Source: Charina bottae
Lineage: Eukaryota > Chordata > Lepidosauria > Squamata > Charinaidae
DNA length: 64,000 nt
NCBI GenBank assembly: GCA_023362775.1
Contig: JALMGJ010000017.1
Span: 20,231,501-20,295,500 of the forward strand
Reading direction: 5' to 3'
How positions within the stretch are numbered: position 1 is the first letter of the stretch; every line of letters begins with the position of its first letter. This document shows, piece by piece, positions 33,341-44,264 of the stretch. The translations under genes and the position numbers were made by a program. The notes below the pieces were generated by a model. It made no database searches. It was not told the origin of the DNA and saw nothing but the letters and a program-made list of their open reading frames with translations.

Positions 33341-33429
33341 AGAGGCCTGTGAAAAGGAAAACATTCACTATGTTGCAGCACCTCAATGTGATGTGTCCCT
33401 GTGGAGCAGGGCAGGGGAGACAGGAAAAG

Positions 33430-33510
33430 CGACCTATTTATTTATTTATTTATTTGTTTGTTTGTAATTCAAATTTATCACCGCCCATCTCCCTCAATGG
33501 ATTATGGATT
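33430..33510 (-). mobile_element. L2-clade 3' tail fragment
   Basis: The plus strand shows (TTTA)n(TTTG)n then AAATTTATCACCGCCCATCTCCCTCAATGG, the reverse complement of the L2 3' end. Confidence 0.6.
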
Positions 33511-34204
33511 AATTCACTGAATATTGAGAATTAGTCATTGGGTAAATTAGATTTAACTCACTTGAAATGGAATTAGAGTGATGGAAAACTGCTGAATATA
33601 GTTTTTCTAAGAATTACAGTTCCTGTATGCCCTTAAATGAGAAGCTCCATCTTAATCAACTTGTAGTCCTGTCATTTAAACAAAGGTCTCTTTGTCACTC
33701 CCTATGGTCATTTAAATGTAATCTTTCAGTCTTGTGAAATTTCTTTGTTTCCTTAAAGTCAGCTTCTTTCCTTCGTTTGGTTCAAAGTCTTACAAGACTA
33801 AATAAAATAGTCAGAAAGTGCAATGGTTTTCAATTTCCTGTGGCCGAGGAAGGGGAGATATGTGCATTGTACACATAAAGTATATCAATATGAACTCCAT
33901 GCCATTTTTACTTAATTATATTTGTCTAAATTGTCATTTCCTGTTCCTGTACAATTAATTTATAATCCCATGTGTTTCATCTGGATAAAGTCCCATTCAT
34001 GGACAACTGGGCCTTTTAATTTATATCTTAAAGTCTGATCAACTGCCATGGATTCTTGCAAAGAATTTGGGGAATACAGGTTAGTTATTGCAGTTAGTGC
34101 TGAAAATTCTTCCATAGAACAACACAGGTAACTACCGGGTAGCTGGTCAGGCTGAATCTGATCACACATGCCAAATCTCATCTTACATTGCGAGCAGGAG
34201 AACA
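33511..34204. other. Unique sequence, no recognised feature
   Basis: No supported gene or repeat. Confidence 0.4.
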
Positions 34205-34435
34205 TCTAGGGAAGCAGATTCTGATTGAATATTAGGAAAAACCTTTTAACGGTAAGAGCAGTTAGACAGTAGAACCAATTACTCAGATTGGTGATGGGCA
34301 CCCCTTCATTGGATGAGCTCAGGCAGAGACTAGACATCCATGTGAGAGGGATGCTTTAATTTTGATTCTTGCACAGAGCACAGCATTGTGCTTGATTGCT
34401 TATAGAAAGCCATCCAAATACTCCATGATTCTGTA
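34205..34435 (+). mobile_element. CR1 LINE 3' end relic
   Basis: The run AAAACCTTTTAACGGTAAGAGCAGT, then GGCACCCCTTCATTGGATG, GGCAGAGACTAGACATCCATG and GGGATGCTTTAATTTTGATTC matches the well-known amniote CR1 3' UTR, ending near a CCATGATTCTG remnant of the ATTCTRTG tail. Confidence 0.75.
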
Positions 34436-35960
34436 CATTAAATTATTTTACTGCGATTCGATTTATGGAATAAAAGTACCATAAATTGCAGTATAGAAGA
34501 CTTTTGTGCCTGCATCACATTCTTCTGGTCAGACATCCATTAGTGATGAGCAATTTCAAGGTCTCTGTTCTCCTTTATTAGAGTATTTGATATTTAAACC
34601 AACAGGTATGTGGAATTTTTCCCCCTTATGGGGAAAGAATTTCACATTTTAGTTATATTTTATTTCTGAGGGTTGTAAAGATTCATAGCCATAATGCTGT
34701 GATATCATCAGAATGAGTGGATTGAAATTTGGGGCAATTTATTTATGTATTTATTAATTTCACAGGTTTCAGGTTTTGTTTTGCTTTCTTTTACAAAAGT
34801 TCACGTATGTATCCCTTTGCAAGGCAGTGATTGAACAAGGATTGTTTCCACCCAGCCATGAAGGCCAAGGCTGTTCAAATTGACCCGATATATTTCAAGG
34901 CATGAGGTGGGTGTGTTTGCCAATGTGTGGATTTGCATTTAAATGATATCCTCCTTTATTTTCAAACCATTTAAATTCCAGTGAATTTTGACTGGGAGAA
35001 AGGGTTAAAAAGGTTCACCCCTGCAACTCTGAGCAGTTGCTTCTCATATTGTTAATTTATCACACACTTGTTTGCAAGTCATCTATTCTGAAGTTTAAAC
35101 CTGCAAACCTATTTAAACAATGTGAATTGATTTGTTAAATTCTGTTCATAGACATAGAGAAATGCAAAGACTTAGGGTTATCTTTTTTTCTTGCTAGGAA
35201 AGCTTTAGTAAGGCTAATTCTGATCATTACAATAACAACTGGTTCATTGACCATAATTTGCTCTTTTCCATCTTGTGCACATTTCACCACAGAGATGATC
35301 TCACTAATGCATCATTATTGTTCTCAGCATTGTATCATTTGATGCCTGCTCTTTAGAGACAATTGCATTACTCACAGGATCACAAGACAAATTCTGTTCA
35401 ACAGCCATGATTCATGGAGTCTGATGAAATTCATATCCCGTCTTCACCCAAACTAAGTGCTTTGTACGGTGGTAGTGTGTAAATCTGGATGGGAATAATG
35501 ATATAAGCATAAAGACACTTCTTTAAATCTTGTTGCTGGTGTTTAAAATGTTTATTGTTGGTTAACATTAACATTTAAATCACCTTTAGAGCCCTTTGTT
35601 ACAGCTTCAAAGCTCAGTATAGAAAATATATTGGTATTCCAATTTGGTGTGAAGCCTGAGCACAACCCAGAAGCAGCCATTCAGAGTGGATTTTAATTCA
35701 TTTGCAGTGTGATAAAGTTACTATGTCCCTGATTAAAAATAGTCCACAGAGCTCAGACTCCTATAGATCATTTCCCCCTTGTTACTGAAGTGGAAGGCAG
35801 AGCTACATTTTTTTCAATTCATAACTCCGAACCAGAGATCTCCAGAATTGTGATAAGCTGTGATCTAGGTTGGGTTATTTCTGAGTGAAGGATCTAGTAT
35901 AAAGTGAGTCAGATGATTTCTGCATAGTCCTAATTGAAGCAAATAAAAAAAAAACACATT
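34436..35960. other. Unique sequence, no recognised feature
   Basis: AT-rich unique-looking DNA with no open frame of family character. Conserved non-coding elements could be present but cannot be judged from one sequence. Confidence 0.4.
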
Positions 35961-35961
35961 A

Positions 35962-36180
35962 TGATTAAATGGTAGGAAAAGCTTCCTAAAGGTAAAAGCA
36001 GTTTGACCATGGAAACCATTTCTCAGAGTGCCGCTAAACCCCCTTTTGCTGGATGTCAAATCAGACACTGAAAAGCCATCTATAAGGGATGCTTTAATTT
36101 GGATTCTTGCACTGAGCAGGAATGAGACTTGGTGGCTTAAACGGCCCTTCCCAACTCTAGAATCTTGTGTTCTATTAAGA
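35962..36180 (+). mobile_element. CR1 LINE 3' end relic
   Basis: GGTAGGAAAAGCTTCCTAAAGG, AACCATTTCTCAGAGTG, GGATGCTTTAATTTGGATTC and CCCTTCCCAACTCTAGAATC follow the CR1 3' UTR order. It is similar to 34205-34435 and in the same orientation. Confidence 0.75.
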
Positions 36181-39100
36181 CTGTTATTACAGTCACCATC
36201 ATTTCAACTCCACCTTTTGCTCCAATCTTAAGTAAACACTTGCTTTCATTCATTGGTGAATAAAGCCATAAATAAGAACCTTGCTGTTCTGGTGTGGTCC
36301 ACTTAACTCAGTGGAGGGGAGATATGCCATCTTCCACAAGCATTGATGGACATTGCTTTCAAATAGATAGAGGGATTCCAAAATGTCTCCTACTAGTTTG
36401 CATTTGATGACCATTCTATTAGCTAGCAGTCTGCCATCAAAAGAAATAATCACCAACCATAAATGTCTACTAAGGCCCTTCTCGTTTTGATTCCTCCTGC
36501 TCCCTGATCTTTCCGACCCAATCATACATGAGAAAGAAATATTCTGGGAGTTGACTTAAACATTGAAAATGTTTATGTAACTCTGTGTTTGTATACCAGG
36601 AACATTTAAGAATATATCAGGAGCTATATAATGCATCTCAATCTGTGGCCATAATCTCAAAAATGCCATGGAGGACACAAGATACAGTATCACAAAATGT
36701 AATTTTCAGCTCTTCCTAGTTATGCATCTACAGTATGTGAATGAACAAGTTTGGACCAGCTGATTGAAGCTATAACCAGAAGCAATTCCTGTAATAGCAT
36801 TCATTGGAAAAGGGAAAAAATCTGCTACTTTTCAACCAAATATATTTGCAAGTGTTTCATTCATGCTACATTTATTTACCTGCATACCTGATGACACTAT
36901 TGTATAGAAAACAGTTTGTGGCATATACTGGGGTTAATACAGAAGTGCTTTTTTACTTAATTGGGCGTTTAGTAAGTGTAACTAAAGTGGTTCTTCTTTA
37001 TGCTCAAGATCACACAGCTTTGCATGATGAACAGACTAGCTCTCAGTGTTAGATGCATATTGGAAAAAGGAAGGCTACTTCCACATGTGTATACTCTACA
37101 CTGGATTGAGCTTAGATAAAAAAGGAAAACTTAAATTATTAACCACAAAGAATCTCTCCTGAACAGTAACCATTTTATTGACTGCATAAAAAGCCATTGC
37201 AGCTTGCTTCATTAGAAAAAAAGTGACATCTACAGTTGGATAATATCTTTTTTTTTGTGGTTCATTCTAATAAGGTTTTTATCTAACAGTGGCTGTGTAG
37301 ATCAAAGTGTGCGAACTTTCAGTTTCTCTAGAATTCTTCACCAGGATGATACAAAAAGCAGAAGATGGGGAAGAAGCCAGAAACTTAAATTATATGTTAC
37401 AGCCATAAGGTATATAGACTCTGACATTGATTATTGATTTGAAAGCTTGCACTCTGTTTGGTGCCATTTTGATTGAGCCTAAAAACAAATTATTAGCCAG
37501 ATTTTTACTTTTATTATGGCCTGTGACTTTGGACAGCACTTTTGAGCATATGTACTGTACTGTACATTTGCTGATGATTCTGTTTCCATCAGCAGGGCAT
37601 AAGAAGCAAGATCTTTTTGGTGATGGCTTCTGTATTATGAGGATTCTTGGATTAACTTCCCAGAGAAGTTTGCCTAGCTACTGTTTTACATTGCCAACGA
37701 AGGCCTAGCTTTTAAGGAAATCATCTGAGGATCAGTGGGCTGCTGCTGCTGAATAAATGGACTAATTGAGGGGTGGGTTGAATAAATACTGTTCTTTGAT
37801 TGCTAAATTCACTTTTCACTGAAATAAATTTATAAACTAGCCATGGGAAAAAATAACTACAGATGCTTTAAGCAACAGTCTGGAAAATGCCTGCCTTTTA
37901 AGTAGTTCCAAATGACTTTTAGACTTCTTTTAATCCATTTCTTGCTGTTCTCATCTCTAACAAGATCCAGCATAGGTAATAGGAACTTGCAGAGAAAGCA
38001 CACTGTGCATCAAATGCAAATTATAATGCTGTGCCCTGAAATTCTGGGAAACACTTCACCTAAAGTTATAGCTTCGCTGCTGATAAAAACTCTATCAAAG
38101 AACACATTCCAAATAACCACAGGAACCCTTGCCAGTTCATCATCCCCTTCTTTTCTATGGGCTTTAGAGCCACAAATGCCAGAGGCTATCAAAGCCTTAA
38201 TTTGGGGAGCTGGGAGGGGCAAAGCACCAACATTGAACAGTGCCAGAATTAGCATAAACGTGATCCATTTGTTCATTCCATGCAAGAGAAGGATTAGTCT
38301 AACTGTGATTCAAGACTTAAGGAGGTTAGTGTGTCCCTAGGATTAACCTGCTATGTGATAGACACCATTCAGGAGGCTGACAAAGGAGAAGGGGGGGAGG
38401 GGGGAAGAGGGTAAAGACATGCCTTAATCATTCTACAGCCTGCTCAGAGCGATCCATTCTCTTATTCCTCTGGAGACATGATTAGCAATTCCATCCTGTG
38501 ACTCGGCCTGATACTATCTGCTTGTGATATTGTAAACAGGATTTTTTGAGAAAGAAAGCATTAGATGGCTATCTGCCATGTCGCACGCCAACAAGCCTGA
38601 TGAATATAAATTCACCCAGGCAGAGGGCAGGGAGGGGGAAGAGAGAGAGAATGCAAGTTTATTGTCAAGCTTAAAATATATTGATTCCTGAATTCAGTGG
38701 CCCAGGTGAATAGAGTTCTCTCTCTCTCTCTTGCTGAAATGTAAAGTTTTATTACCTCATAATGGAATGAAAGGATTAATTTCAAATAGGTCTGCAGAAT
38801 GGTTACATGCAAAAAAAATATAATTTCACTTTAATAATTTATACTAATGGAATATGCAATGTGATCTATATGAGGGTGGTAGAACAGACACCAAGGCAGA
38901 GACAGGAATAATTTAATCTTCCCCTTTCCCTTTCTTCTCTTCCTTCTATGGGAGTCAAAGAAGACTAGATGTTACCAAAATGGGGAACTTTGAGAGTTTG
39001 GTTTTTTTTTTTTAAGCTGGCCATTCATGCCAGGAAGAAGCAAGAAGTGAGGACCAGAAAGCATCATCTGACTAAAAGAATTGAATTTGAACACCAACAC

Positions 39101-42100
39101 ATCCGAAATACAGCAGACTTGGAAAAGCTGAGATTTATTGGGCCTCTGCTTGAATGAATAAATAAATAAATAAGAATATACTTGATTTTTTTTAAAAAAA
39201 TTCATTGTGTTTGATGAAACAGATTTTTTTTTAATTTTTAAAAAAAGATTTTAGGCATGTTTGGTGAAATTCCCATGAGTGGGATCCCAGCCTCCTGCCT
39301 TACCTTACCAGCTGCTTACCTTATTTAAAAATGGATGAAAGGCATGGGTGAGGGCTTTGCCTTTCACTGTACAGCCAACTTCCTGGTAAACATCAGCCTT
39401 TCTGGATCTTCATGTTTCAATGTAATCCCATGAGAAGATATCATGAGAGGACTCTTCCCATGAAGCTTCTTCAAACCAGGAACTGGGGCAGCCAAGGAGG
39501 CAACAAGTGATAGAGAACTTTCTAGAAGAAGGGAAATACTGCAATCCTTGGCCACTTTGCAACCACAATGGAAACTCAAAAACACATTCAAAGTAATTTC
39601 TAAAAAAATAATAATAATCCAAAGCACCCTGAAAATGAAGAACAATGTTTTAAACTCATGTTCCCCAAAGTGGTCAATATTGACCCCCAAGGGTTGATGG
39701 GACTATCCAAGGGGTGGTGGTGGTGGTGGTTGTTATTCATAGTACTATTAAAGTAATATTTATTAAATTGTTTTCATATAATAAATGTTTTGGGGTCGAT
39801 GAACAATCTGAAACTTCATGAAGAAGTCAACAAGCGGAAGAGTTTCAGGACCCCTGTTTTAAACAAAGCTTCCCACCCACCCCCACCCCCCGGGAAGAAC
39901 ACTGTCAATACAGAGATGTTGGCCATATTTTTGTACTGAATATTGTCTGTAACAATTGTTCTTGGAAAGGAAGCCTATAAATACTAGAAATAAACTAACA
40001 CATTTGACTGAAAAAGATGAGTGATGGACATATTTTGATTTCCTGGGTTATTTATTTTTTCTGAACCATTCTGTTTTGACCCCTCTTTTGCTGAGCACTC
40101 TAGCCTGGTTCATTACGGTAGGCACATTTTTCTTTCATAACTATTTACATGTGTAATTACTATAGGCACTTCAGGAATTGTTTGCTAACGGCTCTGTGTA
40201 AATACTAATTATCAGTAATTAAAAGAAAAAACACCCAGCTATTAGAAAGATAGTGATAGGGCTAAAATGCTGCTTAGGAAGCAAACAATGTTTGTTGAGG
40301 CAAAATTAAACATCAAATAACTTTCTCTCCATGTAATTATACCGCATGCGTCATTTGCCTGCTGTGGAAATAAAAGGGCTAAAGAAAGACAGGTAACCTT
40401 GGTATTTTTTCCTTCATACTCCAAAACCCAAAAAATTGTCCTGGGAAATAAGTTGAATAGTAGAGAATATTTCATGCTACAGATGCAGAGAAGCACCAGA
40501 TGCTTAGTGTGTGTATTTGTTTCCCCTCACAACATGTTAAAACTAATGTGTCTGCCGAATGATGCTCTGGCGAGTTAATGTTATAGGCTATAAAACACAA
40601 TAGGAGTCTGTCTTATTTCAAACAAATGACAATAAATTATTTAAGTTTCATTCCCTCTCTGTCTTTTGTACTTTCTAACATAGGCAGAAGCAGAGAGATA
40701 CAAAAGTGTATCTATCATGTTCCTTAAAGTTAGTTTTATTACAACCTTTGTTAAATCATCTTTTATGAGCTGAAATTTCCAGTATCATCCATGGGGTGAT
40801 GAAGGTAATATTTGTCAGCCCAACTTGACTAAAGGGCATATTAGATCTGTACTGAAATGGAACTGAATATCACAGTTCCATTCATAGTGAAATGCATGTA
40901 CTGTATATATTATTTACAAGTGATTTATGCCACTTCAAACAAAGCAAATCTACACAGCTTTGAGCAATAAACCCCCAAATAACCACACAAAAATACAAAT
41001 GAATATTTACAATTCAAATTCATCATCACCATCATATACAACCATCAGCAGGACCCATCCATGGCTCAGGTACATGCATAACCAACATCTTAACATCTCA
41101 GTAGGGAGAATGGAGTTTATCTAATTTTAGGCCATATTGTCTGGGCCTCTGGAGTTCTAATTCAGCAAGAACTGAAGGGCCACATGTTGTACACCCATGC
41201 TAAATGACAGAGGCAAAATTCCAGATCCCTGTGGATCCTGCATCTATTTTCTGGTGTGAATCACCTGATTCTCCTGAGATGTCCTTGAATTTATTAAAGT
41301 GTTCTCTTCCTGTTCCGGCAATAAAATGCACACACAGAAATGGGGAAAATATTTTTGAATATTTCAAATGAATAAATGAAATACACATTTCTGTAGTTAT
41401 TTTACCTTAAATTATGCATTTTGTAGCATTTTATCCAATATAATTCATTTAAATAATCATGTTGTTGTCTTTTTCAACTATGAAGTGACTTGTCCTAATG
41501 ATTTAATAGCTCACTCCACCATGATTAAATATGGGTCCAACCCAATAAAATGTAGACCTGACTTATCAGGCAAAATGCTCACTCAAAGCATCTTACATCA
41601 TCTTAAGATAAAACAATATTTTTTTTAAAAAAAAGTATAATAAAATAATAAATTAAAGATAAAACAGTGGAAAGAGAATAGAAAAATGATTCCGAGAAAA
41701 GTTAACTGAATTTTGCCATTTGAAGCAGCTTTCACTGTATTTAATACTTCCTATAAAATTGGCAATACAAGACAGGATATTATCAATAGAAACCACCCCA
41801 TCTCTCAGTCTGTGCCAAGAGCAGGAGGGACAACAGAGAAGAGCAAAGAAGCTGAACAAAGTTGTGTGGAGAGCCTCACACTGGCCTGTTACAAAAAAAA
41901 ATGTGTTTTTTAAAAAGTCCAAGCTCACAATGCCATCTGACCTTTATTCTAATTCACCCCAAAACAAAAACAATGCAACCTCAGCTGGAATGGAAATACC
42001 ATAAAAGAGATTCTATTGGTATATATAATTTTGGTATTTCCACCTTTAGGGTGAATTTTAAGGAAGCTAATCATCAAGGTTCTTTAACAGGAAAAAAGGA

Positions 42101-42955
42101 GTAAGATGGAGACTGTGTGTAAGTTCAGCTGAAGTTCAGGTTGAGTTTTGAGCCATTCATAGTCTTGAATGAATTTATTATTTTCCTTCCTTTCTCCCTC
42201 TGCCCTCAAAGCTTGCTAATGCCGAAATCTAGGGAAGTGACTGAATTACTATGCACAGGGGAAATCTAGAGTCAGAGTCTACTTAATTTTTAAAACAGGA
42301 GAGACTGCAAAGAAAACTGCAGGTTATCCAGAGACAAAATCCAGTCTTCTTTGTGGGAAATACTATTTGGTGAATGACTGAAGTTTCTTCTTCCCAAAGG
42401 CAACAGATGATTTGGGTTCTAGAGCTGAATCAAAATGTTTTGGGAAGTATCTCCTCTTTCTTTTTTCTTTTTATACGCCTTAAAATGGCCAGTTTTATTA
42501 TACAGGGTACGATAGTGCTAATTTTACTCCAGAAATGAAATCGACATGCATTCCCTCCTCCTCGAGTCAGCACAAAAATATGTTGATATAAATTGTGCTG
42601 CCCCATGGCATAGTTTTACTGTGCCACAAGGATAGTCAGCTCACTGGCTGATAGATTCCCTGGCTTCCTTTCCCCTCCCAACCAGTATTATCTGTTAATG
42701 GGAAAAACAATCGCCAATCATTCTCCAGAACATGTGGGGTGGGGTGGGGGTGGAGAACACAGGCCTTTTGTTCATCCCATATCCTTCCTATGTCCTACCT
42801 ATCACATTTTTTGTTTGCTTGCTTGCTTGTTGGACTGTTGGCAGAGCAATAATTCATGTCAAAAACAATTTCCTCCTCTTTTCTTAATATCCTGACATAT
42901 TTCTCCTTTTTCCTATGTGTGGGAATGTGATACTTTCAGGAAATCTTTTTTTTTT
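36181..42955. other. Long repeat-poor stretch
   Basis: About 6.8 kb with only minor low-complexity tracts ((CT)n near 38720, short AAAT runs near 39160, GGT repeats near 39715). Open frames such as 37912-38340 (142 codons) have no signal of a known family. No repeat hallmark was seen. It could be intron or intergenic DNA with regulatory elements. Confidence 0.45.
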
Positions 42956-42967
42956 CAAGAGTCTGTG

Positions 42968-43108
42968 TAATATTTATTTATCTATCTATCAAATTTATCA
43001 CTGCCCATCTCCTCCACAAGGAGGGACTCTGGGCGGTTTACAATAAAACACAGTTAAATACTATACAATGTAAATACAATAAAATAACTATAGATAAACA
43101 ATAAATAT
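42968..43108 (-). mobile_element. L2-clade 3' tail fragment
   Basis: Minus-strand CCGCCCAGAGTCCCTCCTTGTGG and GATGGGCAGTGATAAATTTG with a TAGATA/TAAATA tail. It forms the left edge of the nested repeat cluster. Confidence 0.75.
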
Positions 43109-43740
43109 ATAAAACACCCACAGAAAAAGAAAACCAAGAAGGCAAGATGGCTGTCTGCTGAGACACTGGAAGTAGCCCAAGAAAGAAGGAAAGCAAAAGG
43201 CAACAGTGATAGGGGGAGATATGCCCAATACATGCAAAATTCCAGAGGTTAGCCAGAAGAGATAAGGAATTATTTTTAAACAAGCAATGTGCGGAAGTGG
43301 AAGAAGATAATAGAATCGGAAGGACAAGAGACCTCTTCCAGAAAAAAAGAAACATCGGAGGTAAATTCCAGGCAAAAACGGGTATGATAAAAAAAAAAGA
43401 TGGCAAGGACCTAACAGAAGCAGAAGAGATCAGGAAAAGGTGGCAAGAATATACGGAAGATCTGTACAGGAAGGAAAATAATATCGGAGATAGCTTTGAC
43501 GGTGTGGTCAGTGAGTTAGAGCCAGACATCCTGAAGAGTGAGGTTGAATGGGCCTTAAGAAGCATTGCTAATAACAAGGCAGCAGGAGACGATGGTATCC
43601 CAGCTGAACTGTCTAAAATCTTGCAAGATGATGCTGTCAAGGTGATGCATGCCATATGCCAGTAAATTTGGAAAACACAAGAATGGCCATCAGATTGGAA
43701 AAAATCAACTTATATACTCATACCAAAAAAGGGAAACACT

Positions 43741-43749
43741 AAAGAAACT
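43741..43749. repeat. 9-bp target-site duplication, left copy
   Basis: AAAGAAACT here is repeated at 44090-44098. Removing one copy and the insert restores continuous BovB sequence. Confidence 0.85.
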
Positions 43750-43834
43750 TATATAGTCGAAGGCTTTCATGGCCGGAATCCGATGGTTGCTGTGGGTTTT
43801 CCAGGCTGTGTGGCCGTGTTCTGGCAGTTCTGGT

Positions 43835-43878
43835 TCCTAATGTTTCGCCAGTAGCTGTGGCTGGCATCTTCAGAGGAC
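43835..43878 (-). ncRNA. Hammerhead-ribozyme-like motif (left arm)
   Basis: Mirror image of the motif at 43992-44035, on the minus strand. The core CTGAAGA, a GCCAG/CTGGC stem and GAAAC are kept. The cleavage triplet would be ATT instead of GTT, still an allowed NUH. Confidence 0.45.
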
Positions 43879-43991
43879 AGGAGCACAGCTAGAAGATTCT
43901 GTCTGTGCCCAAGTGGAGGGTGTGTGTTCCTGCTGATGTTTATAGCTGCTGAGAGGTCTGAGCACAGACAGAATCTTCTAGCTGTGCTCCT

Positions 43992-44035
43992 GTCCTCTGA
44001 AGATGCCAGCCACAGCTACTGGCGAAACGTTAGGA
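43992..44035 (+). ncRNA. Hammerhead-ribozyme-like motif (right arm)
   Basis: Stem I strand TCCT (43993-43996), core CTGAAGA (43997-44003), one extra T, stem II GCCAG (44005-44009) with CTGGC (44019-44023), core GAAAC (44024-44028), triplet GTT (44029-44031), stem I strand AGGA (44032-44035). The parts follow the type I hammerhead order and abut as required, but the extra T after the first core and the lack of a stem III loop depart from the canonical fold. Hammerhead motifs are known in PLE repeats. Confidence 0.5.
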
Positions 44036-44264
44036 ACCAGAACTGCCAGAACACAGCCACACAGCCCGGAAAACCCACAACAACCAAATAAAGAAACTAT
44101 CAAACTATTGAGCAGTGGCACTTATTTCATATGCCAGTAAGGTAATGCTCAAAATCTTGCAAGGTAGACTCCAGCAATTCATGGAGTGAGAATTGCCAGA
44201 TGTACAAGCTGGGTTTAGAAAAGGCAGAGGAACTAGAGACCAAATTGCCAATATCCGCTGGATA

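Larger units (their letters stand above)
43750..44089. mobile_element. PLE-derived foldback element, 340 bp
   Basis: Two 124-bp arms, 43785-43908 and 43962-44085, are reverse complements of one another with only a few mismatches. They are separated by a 53-bp loop and preceded by a 35-bp end piece (TCGAAGGCTTTCATGGCCGG). The arm sequence, with CTGAAGATGCC...GGCGAAACG, resembles the 3' or terminal repeat of vertebrate Penelope-like elements, which often carry repeats in inverted order. The 9-bp direct repeats show that it inserted as a unit into the BovB copy. Confidence 0.8.
43112..44264 (+). mobile_element. BovB LINE internal fragment (linker and RT N-terminus)
   Basis: The fragment starts in the Lys-rich linker (KKKKTKKARWL-like) and runs through MEEDNRIGRTRDLFQKKRN and KKRWQEYTEDLYRK-like sequence (open frame 43297-43665) into the RT start (AAGDDGIPAELSKIL). 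After the foldback insert at 43750-44089 it resumes with ALISYASKVMLKIL-like sequence and LPDVQAGFRKGRGTRDQIAN, ending at 44264. It agrees closely with the minus-strand copy at 1-1115, so both derive from the same recent subfamily. It is truncated at both ends. Confidence 0.85.

Noticed and set aside
33034..33386. 115-aa and other minus-strand frames rich in Phe, Ile and Tyr
   Set aside because: They arise from the AT-rich satellite and have no gene features.
37912..38340. 142-codon frame as a possible host gene
   Set aside because: No domain, splice context or biased composition, and an overlapping open frame on the other strand. Likely chance.
43038..43655. 205-codon minus-strand frame
   Set aside because: Antisense shadow of the sense BovB fragment.
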